Assembly: GCA_013043165.1 (NCBI GenBank)
Contig: JABDOQ010000017.1
Coordinates: 17,384-81,383, forward strand
Origin: Woeseiaceae bacterium
Lineage (GTDB): Bacteria > Pseudomonadota > Gammaproteobacteria > Steroidobacterales > Woeseiaceae
Length of the DNA stretch: 64,000 nt
Direction of reading: 5' to 3'
The notes under the pieces were generated by a model. The model made no database searches. It saw only the letters and a program-made list of their open reading frames with translations, and was not told the DNA's origin. Numbering within the stretch: position 1 is the stretch's first letter; every line of letters begins with the position of its first letter. This document shows, piece by piece, positions 26,888 through 39,979 of the stretch. A program made the translations under genes and the position numbers.

Positions 26888-28234
26888 ATGAGCAAGAAGC
26901 TGTATATCAAAACCATGGGTTGCCAGATGAACGAGTACGACTCGGACAAGATGGCGGATCTATTGCGCGAGTCACACGGCTATGAATTGACGCACACGCC
27001 CGACGATGCGGACCTGTTGCTCGTCAATACCTGTTCGATTCGCGAGAAAGCACAGGAAAAAGTGTTTTCCGAACTGGGCCGCTGGCGGGCGCTGAAAGAA
27101 AAGAACCCGGCCATTAAAATTGGCGTAGGCGGTTGCGTCGCCAGCCAGGAAGGCGAAGGCATAACGACGCGCGCGCCGTTTGTCGATGTCGTATTCGGAC
27201 CGCAAACCCTGCACCGCTTGCCCGAGATGATCGACGGCGCGGCACAGACCGGTGCTTCGGTCGTCGATATTTCTTTTCCCGAGATCGAGAAATTCGACTG
27301 CTTGCCGGAGCCGCGTGCGGAAGGGCCCACGGCATTCGTCTCGGTCATGGAAGGTTGCAGCAAGTACTGCAGTTTCTGCGTTGTTCCATACACGCGCGGC
27401 GAAGAAATCAGCCGGCCCTTCGATGATGTGATCGCTGAAGTAGCGAGCCTCGCAGAGCAGGGTGTGTGCGAAGTAAACCTGCTTGGTCAAAACGTCAACG
27501 CCTATAGAGGGCCGATGCACGACGGAAAAATCGCCGATCTTGCGACGCTCATTTATTATGTCGCGGCCGTCGAGCGTATCGAGAGAATTCGATTCACGAC
27601 ATCGCACCCGGTCGAATTCACGGATAGCCTGATCCAGGCCTACGCCGAAGTGCCGAAGCTTGCGAGCTACCTGCACCTGCCCGTGCAGCACGGATCTGAC
27701 AGGGTGCTCGCCGCGATGAAACGCGGACATACGGTTCTCGAATACAAGCAAAAGATCCGCAAACTTCGCGAGGCCCGACCGGACATTTCCCTGTCGTCGG
27801 ACTTCATTGTCGGATTCCCCGGCGAAACCGACAGTGACTTCGAAGCGTTAATGAACCTGATTGCGGATATCGGATTCGATCAGTCGTTCAGTTTTATCTA
27901 TAGCGCGCGCCCTGGAACACCGGCCGCCAGTCTTGTCGATGACACGCCAATGGACGTGAAAAAGCAGCGCCTTCAGATCCTGCAAGCGCGTATCAATCAG
28001 CAGGCCATGGAAATCAGTCGTCGCATGGTCGGCACGACGCAGCGCGTCCTGGTTGAGAAAATTTCAAAGAAGAGTTCCAGCCAGGTCTCCGGGCGGACAG
28101 AGAACAATCGTTGGGTGAACTTCGACGCCGGTCCGTCATACATTGGACAGTTCGTGGATGTCACTATTACCGAGGCGCTGCCACATTCGCTGCGCGGCCG
28201 TCTGCTACTTCCCAAGGCGCGTGCTTCAGGGTAA
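26888..28234 (+). CDS. miaB: tRNA-2-methylthio-N6-dimethylallyladenosine synthase
   Basis: 448-residue radical-SAM methylthiotransferase that adds a methylthio group to i6A37 in tRNAs reading U-starting codons. The N-terminal UPF0004 domain carries the auxiliary cluster cysteines (C11 in TMGCQMN, one in NTCSIREKA, one in GGCVASQ). The radical-SAM cluster is C157-x3-C161-x2-C164 in [14 protein letters not shown] domain ends the protein. A TAAGAT hexamer (26875-26880) directly upstream could serve as a -10. First gene of the miaB-ybeZYX-lnt group. Confidence 0.97.
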   Translation: MSKKLYIKTMGCQMNEYDSDKMADLLRESHGYELTHTPDDADLLLVNTCSIREKAQEKVFSELGRWRALKEKNPAIKIGVGGCVASQEGEGITTRAPFVDVVFGPQTLHRLPEMIDGAAQTGASVVDISFPEIEKFDCLPEPRAEGPTAFVSVMEGCSKYCSFCVVPYTRGEEISRPFDDVIAEVASLAEQGVCEVNLLGQNVNAYRGPMHDGKIADLATLIYYVAAVERIERIRFTTSHPVEFTDSLIQAYAEVPKLASYLHLPVQHGSDRVLAAMKRGHTVLEYKQKIRKLREARPDISLSSDFIVGFPGETDSDFEALMNLIADIGFDQSFSFIYSARPGTPAASLVDDTPMDVKKQRLQILQARINQQAMEISRRMVGTTQRVLVEKISKKSSSQVSGRTENNRWVNFDAGPSYIGQFVDVTITEALPHSLRGRLLLPKARASG

Positions 28235-28352
28235 TCTGTGAACCAATGATCTATTGCCACGATAGATACACAGTCATGCATTTCGCCAGGCATGGCATCG
28301 CGCCGGTCTTCCTGACAGGCGGCTTTCTGCAAAGAGGTTTCGACTACAGATC

Positions 28353-29336
28353 TTGAATGCTGTCCAGATTTCTCGGGACGTTGTCCTCGAGCCCGCCGAT
28401 AATAGCCGCCTCGCGAACCTGTGCGGGCAGTTTGATGAACACCTTAAACAAATCGAACGCCGCCTGGGTGTCGAAATCGCCAGCCGCGGAAATCGTTTCC
28501 GGGTGACCGGCCTTCCAGGGGCCGCCGAGGTCGGCGGTGAGGTCCTGATATCGCTATTCGAGATGACCGACAACGAACGCCTGGATCCGGAGCGTGTACA
28601 CATGATGTTGCAGGAGTCCTTTATGAATGACGCGGATGTGACAACGCCAGCAGCTGAAGATGCCGGGGACGAGATATTCACGATTCAGACGCGACGCAAA
28701 CTGATTCGCCCGCGCGGTGCCAACCAGACGGCGTACATGAAGAGCATCCAGCAGCACGATCTCGCCTTCGGTATCGGGCCGGCCGGCACGGGCAAAACCT
28801 ATCTCGCCGTTGCGAGCGCCATCGACGCGCTAGAGTCTGAGCAGGTTCGCAGGATCGTGCTCGTCCGACCAGCCGTTGAAGCGGGCGAGCGACTGGGTTT
28901 CCTGCCGGGCGACTTGTCGCAAAAGGTTGATCCTTATCTACGGCCGATGTACGACGCGCTTTACGACATGATCGGCGCCGAGCGGGTAACGCGACTGATC
29001 GAACGCAACGTCATCGAGATAGCTCCGCTCGCATTCATGCGCGGTCGTTCGTTGAACGAGTCTTTCGTTATTCTCGACGAAGCACAGAATACCAGCGTCG
29101 AGCAAATGAAAATGTTCCTGACGCGCATCGGCTTCGGTTCACGCGCGGTTGTTACCGGTGACATTACGCAGATCGATTTGCCGTCGGGGCAGCAATCTGG
29201 TCTCAAGAATGCGACCGAAGTCCTCAACAACGTCAAGGGGGTGGCGTTCACCTACTTCACGCCAAAGGATGTGGTGCGACACCAGCTGGTGCAGCGCATC
29301 GTCAGGGCTTACGAAGAAAGTGAACAGGAAGGCTGA
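28353..29336 (+). CDS. ybeZ: PhoH-like ATPase YbeZ
   Basis: 327 residues from a TTG start. Walker A is GPAGTGKT at 142-149 and Walker B is SFVILDEAQNT near 239. The N-terminal KH-like part (about 10-75) is typical of the YbeZ branch of PhoH proteins. It partners YbeY in ribosome quality control and 16S rRNA maturation in related bacteria. ybeY starts 9 bp downstream. The 118-bp gap from miaB holds no convincing promoter or gene. Confidence 0.93.
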   Translation: MNAVQISRDVVLEPADNSRLANLCGQFDEHLKQIERRLGVEIASRGNRFRVTGLPGAAEVGGEVLISLFEMTDNERLDPERVHMMLQESFMNDADVTTPAAEDAGDEIFTIQTRRKLIRPRGANQTAYMKSIQQHDLAFGIGPAGTGKTYLAVASAIDALESEQVRRIVLVRPAVEAGERLGFLPGDLSQKVDPYLRPMYDALYDMIGAERVTRLIERNVIEIAPLAFMRGRSLNESFVILDEAQNTSVEQMKMFLTRIGFGSRAVVTGDITQIDLPSGQQSGLKNATEVLNNVKGVAFTYFTPKDVVRHQLVQRIVRAYEESEQEG

Positions 29337-29345
29337 CGCGATCCG

Positions 29346-29837
29346 GTGACTACCCAGGCCTCGCTGGTCATCGACGTCCAGATCGCTTGTCATGAGTCGG
29401 ACGTTCCCTCGGCAAGACAAATACGGTCCTGGGTAACCCGGGCCGTAGCAGGCTCGGGGAGGAAGATTGCTGCCAACGCTGAAATATCGGTGCGTTTGGT
29501 CGACAGGGAAGAGATCCGCTTGCTGAATCGTGACTATCGGCAGCTGGACAAGACGACCAACGTGCTGTCGTTCCCGGCAGGAGAGATATCAGGGCTTCCG
29601 GCGGAAGCCGCACAGCTGCTGGGCGACGTCGTGGTCTGTGCCGCGGTCGTGCGCGATGAAGCGACCACACAGGGCAAATCCGAAGACGAGCATTGGGCGC
29701 ACATGCTGGTGCACGGCACGCTGCACCTCTTGGGCTATGATCACGAAACGGCGGCTGAGGCCGCGGAAATGGAGGCCCTGGAGGCCAGCATTCTGGCGGC
29801 CAACGGGCTGACAGACCCATACCTCACGTCGCCCTAG
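29346..29837 (+). CDS. ybeY: endoribonuclease YbeY
   Basis: 163 residues from a GTG start. The zinc site is the invariant H123-x3-H127-x5-H133 (HGTLHLLGYDH). NVLSFPAGE and GDVVVCAAVV are further UPF0054 signatures. YbeY matures the 16S rRNA 3' end and takes part in 70S quality control. It is flanked by ybeZ and ybeX as in E. coli. Confidence 0.96.
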   Translation: MTTQASLVIDVQIACHESDVPSARQIRSWVTRAVAGSGRKIAANAEISVRLVDREEIRLLNRDYRQLDKTTNVLSFPAGEISGLPAEAAQLLGDVVVCAAVVRDEATTQGKSEDEHWAHMLVHGTLHLLGYDHETAAEAAEMEALEASILAANGLTDPYLTSP

Positions 29838-29859
29838 AGACCTGATAGACTGGGAAAAT

Positions 29860-30711
29860 ATGAACGACAAACCGCCAAGTACGGGCGGCTCGGGAATACC
29901 CGGACTCGTCGCGCGAATCAAGCGCGCGTTCAAGGGTGAGCCCTGGAGCCGCGATGAAATACAGACCTTTATCCAGTCCGAAGTCGAACTCGATGCCGAG
30001 GAAAAGAGCATGCTTTTCGGCGTACTCGAGGTATCCGAGACCCAGGTGCGCGATGTCATGGTGCCGCGCTCGCAAATGGTTGTCATCGATATCCAGCAGG
30101 AGTTCGACGAGATTCTCGCACTGATCGTCGAATCCGGACATTCCCGCTTTCCAGTAATCGGCGCAGATCGAGACGAAATCGTTGGCATACTGCTGGCCAA
30201 AGATCTGCTGCGCTATTTCGGATCCGATGCAGCTAAAGAAATTACGATACAAAAGGTGCTGAGACCGGCGGCCGTCATACCGGAGTCAAAGCGCCTGAAT
30301 GCGTTGCTGAAAGAATTCCGGGCCAGTCACAATCACATGGCCATTGTCGTCGATGAATACGGTGGCGTTGCGGGCCTGCTGACGATCGAGGACGTGCTCG
30401 AGGAAATTGTCGGTGAAATCGACGATGAGCACGACCAGGAAGAGGCGGTGTTCATTCGTCCGGACGGCGATCGAAACGGCAAGCCGAGCTATGCGGTCCG
30501 TGCATTGACACGCGTCGAAGACTTCAACGAGTATTTTTCGTGCGAACTGGAAGACGAGGAATACGATACGATCGGTGGACTTGTCATGCATGAGCTGGGT
30601 CGGCTGCCGCGTCGCGGCGAGAAAGTCTATTTCGGCGGTTTCGAATTTGCCGTGATCAAAGCCGACAAGCGGCGCATTGATGCGCTGCAGGTTCAGCGAC
30701 GGGGCGAGTAG
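29860..30711 (+). CDS. ybeX: CorC/YbeX CBS-domain protein
   Basis: 283 residues, soluble. [20 protein letters not shown] (about 48-67) starts the CBS pair (about 60-185), with [20 protein letters not shown] at its end. A CorC/HlyC transporter-associated domain occupies about 205-278 (FNEYFSC...[20 protein letters not shown]). Linked to magnesium homeostasis and ribosome biogenesis in E. coli. It lacks the DUF21 membrane domain, as expected for YbeX. Confidence 0.93.
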   Translation: MNDKPPSTGGSGIPGLVARIKRAFKGEPWSRDEIQTFIQSEVELDAEEKSMLFGVLEVSETQVRDVMVPRSQMVVIDIQQEFDEILALIVESGHSRFPVIGADRDEIVGILLAKDLLRYFGSDAAKEITIQKVLRPAAVIPESKRLNALLKEFRASHNHMAIVVDEYGGVAGLLTIEDVLEEIVGEIDDEHDQEEAVFIRPDGDRNGKPSYAVRALTRVEDFNEYFSCELEDEEYDTIGGLVMHELGRLPRRGEKVYFGGFEFAVIKADKRRIDALQVQRRGE

Positions 30712-30716
30712 AATAC

Positions 30717-35212
<4,496 letters not shown>

Positions 35213-35219
35213 ACATAGC

Positions 35220-35723
35220 GTGGCTGCGATAGTAAATCGCAAAGTACTGACCATCGCCGATGTCGAGTTCGGTGATCTCGTTTCATTGCTGAGCCAATAC
35301 GATCTTCAATTGCTCGTCGAGAATGATAACGAGCCAATCACGGGCAGCTACTGGGGCGACTCGGAAGCAGGAATCGTAGGCAAGACGGTATATGTACGTC
35401 GCGACACGCCCGTGCATTCCCTGTTGCACGAAAGTTGCCATGTTATTTGCATGACAGCGGATCGCCGGGAACGGCTCGATCGTGATGCCGGGGGTGACGA
35501 TCTCGAGGAGGCCGGCGTGTGTTATCTGCAGCTTGTTCTTGCGGACCGCATCAGCGGGGTCGGGCGAGAACGTCTCATGCAGGACATGGACGCATGGGGC
35601 TACAGTTTCCGTCTTGGCAGTACCCGTGAATGGTTCGAGAAAGACGCCGAAGACGCCCGAAAATTCCTTATTAATCATGGTCTTTTGACTCAGCATGGGG
35701 AGCCCGTTAGCGCTCTGCGCTGA
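35220..35723 (+). CDS. putative HExxH zinc-peptidase-like protein
   Basis: 167 residues, soluble, from a GTG start 7 bp after lptE. HESCH at 70-74 (SLLHESCHVICM) is a perfect HExxH motif in a predicted helix. E96 or E97 (DDLEEAGVCYLQL), about 25 residues later, could be the third zinc ligand, as in gluzincins. No signal peptide is visible. I do not recognise the family beyond the motif, so protease activity is a hypothesis. Confidence 0.6.
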   Translation: MAAIVNRKVLTIADVEFGDLVSLLSQYDLQLLVENDNEPITGSYWGDSEAGIVGKTVYVRRDTPVHSLLHESCHVICMTADRRERLDRDAGGDDLEEAGVCYLQLVLADRISGVGRERLMQDMDAWGYSFRLGSTREWFEKDAEDARKFLINHGLLTQHGEPVSALR

Positions 35724-35752
35724 CGGTCAGACTGCGAAGTGTATAGTCTCGT

Positions 35753-36451
35753 ATGGTCTGGATTCGCTATGTTCTGTATTTTGTCGCGACCGCGTTCGTG
35801 ACGCTGGCTCTGACGCAGATGGAAATTGCGTCGCCGGGTAGCCTGAAGCTGCATCTCGTAGTCTCCGACAGTGACGTCTATGGCACGAGTGAGTTCTCGC
35901 CTGTCGAAATTATTCAGGCGATCATTCTGGGTGTCTGCGGTCTCATCATGCTCTGGGTAGCAAGATATTGTCCGTCCCAGCGGCCGATTGCCTTCGGCTT
36001 TGGAGGCCTGGCACTGGTGTTCCTGATCCGCGAGTCCGATTATTTTCTCGACCGGTTTGTCGCTGACAACTTGTGGCAGGTACTCGTCGCCATCCTGGGT
36101 TCACTGCTTATTGCCTACACGTACCGACATCGAAAGCGGCTGACGATTGCGCTTGCACGCATATGGCCGTCGCCGGGACTGACCTTATTGTTCGCCGGCG
36201 CCATTATTTTGTTTGCCTTTGTACCATTGGTCGGTCATGAACCGCTGTGGCAATCGATCCTCGGCGATGCGTATCAACGCGTTATCAAGCTGGCAATCGA
36301 GGAATTCATCGAGCTTATGGGTTACTACCTTTGGATGATCGGTACGATCGAATACGCATTTGAGGCGCGAGCGATCGCGTACCGGGCGCCGCAGCCCGCC
36401 GTACGACGACAGCGTGACAAACGACGTCGAACGGCGAAACGCACTTTCTGA
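35753..36451 (+). CDS. multi-pass inner-membrane protein of unknown function
   Basis: 232 residues, five or six hydrophobic helices (about 5-20, 48-68, 78-92, 108-122, 142-165, 190-205). It has a very basic C-terminal tail (RRQRDKRRRTAKR) expected in the cytoplasm. LAIEEFIELMGYYLWMIGTIEY near 185-206 has a Glu-rich membrane-edge helix. No known family recognised. It ends where the repeat cluster 36452-36920 begins. Confidence 0.6.
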   Translation: MVWIRYVLYFVATAFVTLALTQMEIASPGSLKLHLVVSDSDVYGTSEFSPVEIIQAIILGVCGLIMLWVARYCPSQRPIAFGFGGLALVFLIRESDYFLDRFVADNLWQVLVAILGSLLIAYTYRHRKRLTIALARIWPSPGLTLLFAGAIILFAFVPLVGHEPLWQSILGDAYQRVIKLAIEEFIELMGYYLWMIGTIEYAFEARAIAYRAPQPAVRRQRDKRRRTAKRTF

Positions 36452-36478
36452 CTACCCCCACCCACCTTTCTTTCCGCT

Positions 36479-36613
36479 GGGCGCCGATTGGGTAGCTCCT
36501 CGCGCTTAAGCTCGCTCGACGTCCCTGTCTCGCTCGCATCGGGTTCCGCTTGCTTTGGCGCCCTGCGTCGCGGCGCTTCACACGACGCTCGAGGAGCTAC
36601 CCAACCGACACCC
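36479..36613 (+). repeat. 135-bp element, copy A, with about 22-bp terminal inverted repeats
   Basis: Begins GGGCGCCGATTGGGTAGCTC and ends in the inverted equivalent (GAGGAGCTACCCAACCGACA then CCC). The ends pair over about 22 bp with two or three mismatches. The copy at 57693-57827 on the opposite strand is the same length and differs at about 10 positions by eye (about 93% identity). No transposase is encoded inside; a MITE-like or extragenic palindromic element is the best description. Confidence 0.85.
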
Positions 36614-36732
36614 TCCGGCAACACGACTGGGCAGCGGCGGATAGGGCTGCGCGCTTTGCGGCGGCGAGTGCGAGCCTGCCTAAGGCAGGCGGCCGACAAA
36701 CCAAGCGGTCTGGCGACCGCCGCTATCGCTTC

Positions 36733-36755
36733 GCGCCCTGGGGGCGCTCCTACAG
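36733..36755 (+). repeat. REP-like palindrome in cluster A
   Basis: GCGCCC-TGG-GGGCGC is a 6-bp perfect GC stem directly followed by TCCTACAG. Similar stems with CTCCTAC occur at 26850-26870 and, inverted, at 57532-57555. The layout resembles gammaproteobacterial REP sequences. Confidence 0.65.
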
Positions 36756-36784
36756 ACACACGATTTGGCAGCGGCGGGGAACGC

Positions 36785-36836
36785 GGCGATGGCTTGCGAC
36801 GCGACGTTGCGTCGCTGGAGCTAGCAAGCCATCGCC
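36785..36836 (+). repeat. nested hairpin with conserved loop, copy A
   Basis: Outer arms GGCGATGGCTTGC and GCAAGCCATCGCC pair perfectly (13 bp). Inside, GACGC...GCGTC pairs around the loop. The unpaired part contains GCTGGAGCTA. The counterpart at 57612-57651 keeps the inner GCGACGTTGCGT and GCTGGAGCTA but has different outer arms that still pair. Confidence 0.75.
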
Positions 36837-36920
36837 GTGATCAACGCCAGCCCATTGGGCAGGGCATGAGCTCCCCCCAAACGGGGCCGCCGCGAAGCAA
36901 AAAGTAAGGGGTGAGGGTGG

Positions 36921-37418
36921 TTACAGGACGGTGGGATTCGGCGCGTCGCCGTAGACGTCCGCGGGATCAAATACCTTTTCGGTGTCCGTCCACTCGAGAT
37001 CCACGTGTCCGTCGGCCTGTTTCGACGCAAAATCGCCGCCAATTGGAACCTTGCGGTAGAAGCAGCTGCGATACCCTACGTGACAACTCGCGCCGCCGGC
37101 GACATCAACGCGCAGCCATATGCAGTCCTGATCATCGTCGACCAGGAGTTCGCGCACTGTCTGCACGAGCCCGCTCGTTGCTCCCTTGTGCCAAAGAACC
37201 TGCCGGCTGCGGCTATAGTAGTGAGCTTCGCCCGTGCTGATCGTCAGCTGCAGCGCCTCGGCGTTCATGTAGCCCTGCATGAGCAACTCGCCGGTATCGG
37301 CATCCGTCGTCACAGCTGTAATCAGGCCGCGTTCGTCGAACCTGGGCGCGAGCTCATTGCCTTCCTCGACCTGTTCGATGGATTTGCGGGCTTGAAATCT
37401 GACCGGCGCGACAGACAT
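36921..37418 (-). CDS. hisI: phosphoribosyl-AMP cyclohydrolase
   Basis: 165 residues, third step of histidine synthesis, cytoplasmic. The HisI blocks are intact: [12 protein letters not shown] (about 45-56), [20 protein letters not shown], the metal-binding [12 protein letters not shown] (near 93-104) and [11 protein letters not shown]. It is monofunctional, lacking the HisE domain fused in E. coli. No other his gene is nearby. Divergent from cysS with 105 bp between. Confidence 0.93.
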   Translation of the reverse strand: MSVAPVRFQARKSIEQVEEGNELAPRFDERGLITAVTTDADTGELLMQGYMNAEALQLTISTGEAHYYSRSRQVLWHKGATSGLVQTVRELLVDDDQDCIWLRVDVAGGASCHVGYRSCFYRKVPIGGDFASKQADGHVDLEWTDTEKVFDPADVYGDAPNPTVL

Positions 37419-37523
37419 TGGCAGTCCTCGTTAATATTCATGCGGGCCGGAAGAATACCGATCGTAGCCGTCAGCAGCAATATTGCTATGATTGCGTTTT
37501 TTGACCGACCGAACCGAGACGCG

Positions 37524-38903
37524 ATGACTATACAGCTGCACGACACGCTCCGCGGCAAGAAAGTCCGCTTTGAACCCCAGGAAGCGGGTGAGGTGACGAT
37601 GTACCTTTGCGGGCCGACCGTCTACAACTACGCGCACATCGGCAATGCCCGACCTGCCGTCGTGTTCGATCTGCTGGCGCGAGTTTTGCGCCGCCGATAC
37701 AAACTGACGTTCGCCCGCAATATCACGGACGTGGACGACAAGATCAACGCGGCGTCGATCGAGACAGGCAGGCCTATTGACGATATTACGGCCCACTACA
37801 TCAAGGCATACAACGATGATATGGCTGCGCTGGGCGTTCAGCCGCCCGACGTCGAGCCGCGCGCCACGCAACATATTGACGTAATGATCGCAATGATCGA
37901 ATCGCTGGTCGAAAAAGGCTTTGCCTACGTTGCAGAAGGGCATGTGCTTTTCGATGTTTCGTCGTTTGAGCGCTACGGCGAGCTGTCGAAACGCGATCTG
38001 CGGGAAATGATCGCAGGATCGCGAGTCGAGGTCGCGCCGTACAAGAAATCCGCACACGACTTCGTACTTTGGAAACCGTCGACAGCGGAACTTCCGGGAT
38101 GGGACTCACCGTGGGGGAGAGGGCGGCCCGGCTGGCATATTGAATGCTCCGCCATGGCGGAAAAACACCTCGGTAAGACGATTGATATTCATGCCGGCGG
38201 GCAGGATCTTGTTTTTCCGCACCATGAAAACGAACGTGCCCAGAGCCGCTGCGCCCACGATGGCGCTCCGTTCGCGCGCTATTGGCTGCACAACGGTTTC
38301 CTGAGCCTCAATGAAACCAAGATGTCGAAGTCATTGGGCAACGTCCTGCTCGTGCACGACATGATCGAGACCATCCCGGGTGAAGTCATTCGGCTCGCGC
38401 TGTTGAGCGCACATTATCGGCAGCCGCTCGACTGGTCCGCTGCGACCATCGAATCGGCGCGGCGCATGCTCGACCGGCTTTACGGTGCGGTTCGCGGTAT
38501 TTCCGTTTCCGACGAGGCGCGTCGCGCAGCGACTGTACCTGATGCATTGCTCGAGGCGCTGGAGGACGATCTCAATACGCCCAGGGCATTGGCCGAAGTT
38601 TTTGCACTGGCGCGCGCGCTCAACAAGGCAAATGAGGAGAACGAAAAGCAGTCGCTCGCGGCACAGTTGTATGCCTGCGGCGAGTTGATGGGCCTGCTCG
38701 GCGACGATCCCGAGCAGTGGTTTGCGGGGCACGTTGAAGGTGACATGCCTGCCGCAGAAATCGAAGCGCTGATCGAGGAACGCAATGCGGCAAAGGCCGA
38801 GCGCGATTTCAAACGGGCCGACGCCATTCGTGATCAGCTGCAGGCCGCGGGAGTCAGCATTCAGGACAGTCGCAGCGGCACGACCTGGCGTCGGGGCGGT
38901 TGA
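37524..38903 (+). CDS. cysS: cysteine--tRNA ligase
   Basis: 459 residues. The zinc-ligand C29 is in MYLCGPTVYNYAHIGN, with the HIGH-equivalent at 38-41, and the KMSKS loop is at 266-270. CSAMAEKHLG and DIHAGGQDLVFPHHENE add the remaining zinc and active-site residues. I chose the ATG at 37524 because MTIQLHDTL aligns with the E. coli start (461 residues). A far longer upstream frame is antisense to hisI. sufE starts 4 bp after. Confidence 0.96.
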   Translation: MTIQLHDTLRGKKVRFEPQEAGEVTMYLCGPTVYNYAHIGNARPAVVFDLLARVLRRRYKLTFARNITDVDDKINAASIETGRPIDDITAHYIKAYNDDMAALGVQPPDVEPRATQHIDVMIAMIESLVEKGFAYVAEGHVLFDVSSFERYGELSKRDLREMIAGSRVEVAPYKKSAHDFVLWKPSTAELPGWDSPWGRGRPGWHIECSAMAEKHLGKTIDIHAGGQDLVFPHHENERAQSRCAHDGAPFARYWLHNGFLSLNETKMSKSLGNVLLVHDMIETIPGEVIRLALLSAHYRQPLDWSAATIESARRMLDRLYGAVRGISVSDEARRAATVPDALLEALEDDLNTPRALAEVFALARALNKANEENEKQSLAAQLYACGELMGLLGDDPEQWFAGHVEGDMPAAEIEALIEERNAAKAERDFKRADAIRDQLQAAGVSIQDSRSGTTWRRGG

Positions 38904-38907
38904 CGCG

Positions 38908-39333
38908 ATGACGAACGAAGTACAGGCAGCACAGCAGGAACTCATCGAGGAATTCAGTCTTTTCGAGGATTGGATGGATCGCTATCAGTACCTGATTGAC
39001 CTCGGACGCCGACTGCCTGAATTTCCCGAGGCGCTGCGCACGGAAGAAAACCGTATCAGGGGCTGCCAGTCGCAGGTCTGGTTTGTCGCAGAGAAAAAGG
39101 ACGGTCGACTGGAGTTTCGGGCGATCAGCGACGCGGCAATTGTATCGGGTCTTATCGCCCTGTTGCTGCGCCTCTATAGCGGCCGATATCCGCAGGATAT
39201 ACTCGATACCCCGCCGGACTTCGTGACAGCGCTGCAGCTCGAGAGCCACCTGAGTCCGACGCGCAGCAACGGCCTGTCATCCATGCTCAAGGCAATCCGC
39301 GGTTTTGCGACCGAGGCCTTGCGGGCCGCCTGA
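38908..39333 (+). CDS. sufE: cysteine desulfuration protein SufE
   Basis: 141 residues. It accepts sulfane sulfur from a cysteine desulfurase for Fe-S assembly. The acceptor is C53 in RGCQSQVW, and [12 protein letters not shown] with the [15 protein letters not shown] block are family signatures. CsdE is a possible alternative name. No suf operon is adjacent; it sits between cysS and yidD, with the yidD ATG overlapping its stop (TGATG). Confidence 0.88.
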   Translation: MTNEVQAAQQELIEEFSLFEDWMDRYQYLIDLGRRLPEFPEALRTEENRIRGCQSQVWFVAEKKDGRLEFRAISDAAIVSGLIALLLRLYSGRYPQDILDTPPDFVTALQLESHLSPTRSNGLSSMLKAIRGFATEALRAA

Positions 39334-39596
39334 TGCCCTCCGCGGCAAGCCGACTACTGGCGAAGCCTCTGATCTGGCTCGTCAAATTCTATCGGCTGGC
39401 AGTTTCGCCCTGGCTGGGCGGCAACTGCCGCTATCAACCCACCTGCTCGAGCTATGCGATCGAGGCCCTGCAAACGCACGGTGTACTTCGAGGCAGTTGG
39501 CTGGCCGCAAGACGCATGGCTCGTTGCCATCCCTGGGGTGGCTCAGGCTACGACCCTGTGCCAGGTACCGGGCAGGACAGGCATGAGGCCAACTGA
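39333..39596 (+). CDS. yidD: membrane protein insertion efficiency factor YidD
   Basis: 87 residues. [20 protein letters not shown] (about 13-32), [15 protein letters not shown] and [17 protein letters not shown] are the invariant YidD blocks, including three Cys. An N-terminal amphipathic helix would attach it to the inner membrane beside YidC. It normally lies in rpmH-rnpA-yidD-yidC, so here it is displaced. Followed by a 128-bp gap without a gene. Confidence 0.93.
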   Translation: MPSAASRLLAKPLIWLVKFYRLAVSPWLGGNCRYQPTCSSYAIEALQTHGVLRGSWLAARRMARCHPWGGSGYDPVPGTGQDRHEAN

Positions 39597-39710
39597 CCCG
39601 GTTCGGGCCATAGTCGCTCGCCCCCGCTCATGCGTGGTAATGCGGGACTCGTGGCAATATTGAGCCGAAATTGAACGCCAAAATGGGGTTATTACGCCGC
39701 CAATGGGCTG

Positions 39711-39716
39711 TACAAT
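39711..39716 (+). promoter_or_regulatory. candidate -10 box before the Trm112-like gene
   Basis: TACAAT (39711-39716) lies 8 bp before the ATG at 39725. No good -35 stands 16-18 bp upstream. If used, the transcript would have almost no leader, and no Shine-Dalgarno is seen before that ATG. The remaining 128 bp between yidD and this gene shows nothing else. Confidence 0.3.
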
Positions 39717-39724
39717 AATGAGCC

Positions 39725-39979
39725 ATGGATAAGCGACTTCTGACGATACTTCGATGTCCGGTGAGCCACAAGGGCCTGGCGGTTCTGAAGAAAGACAGGC
39801 TGGAGCAGGTTAACGCCGCGATCCACGCCGGAGGCCTCGTCAACAATGAGGGATCGAAGCTTGCCGAGCCACTGGCAGAAGCGCTGGTTACAGACGACGG
39901 CAAGCGTATCTATCCGGTTGCCGACGGTATCCCGGTTCTGCTCGAAGGCGAATCCATCTCCATGGAGCAGCTTGTTTGA
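39725..39979 (+). CDS. Trm112/UPF0434 family small protein
   Basis: 84 residues. LLTILRCPVSHKGL at the start and IYPVADGIPVLLEGE at the end are the characteristic ends of Trm112-like proteins (E. coli YcaR). The middle is longer than YcaR (60 residues), and only one Cys of the zinc knuckle is present (C11). The 3' end overlaps the holA TTG start by 4 bp, suggesting translational coupling. Confidence 0.75.
   Translation: MDKRLLTILRCPVSHKGLAVLKKDRLEQVNAAIHAGGLVNNEGSKLAEPLAEALVTDDGKRIYPVADGIPVLLEGESISMEQLV

Larger units (their letters stand above)
36452..36920. repeat. intergenic cluster A of palindromic repeats
   Basis: 469 bp with no believable gene. From left to right: the 135-bp element (36479-36613), a CGGCGAGTGCG block near 36663, a GCCTGCC-TAA-GGCAGGC hairpin (36674-36690), a REP-like stem with CTCCTACAG (36733-36755) and a 52-nt nested hairpin (36785-36836). 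The same modules recur inverted in cluster B (57422-57864). A 139-codon open frame from 36488 reads through the repeats and is treated as spurious. Confidence 0.8.

Noticed and set aside
28246..28356. 36-codon frame in the miaB-ybeZ gap
   Set aside because: Overlaps the ybeZ start, no Shine-Dalgarno, unremarkable composition.
36488..36907. 139-codon frame starting MGSSSRLSSLDVPV in repeat cluster A, and the equivalent at 57618-57818
   Set aside because: Both translations come from the 135-bp element and flanking palindromes. Their similarity reflects the repeat, not a gene family.
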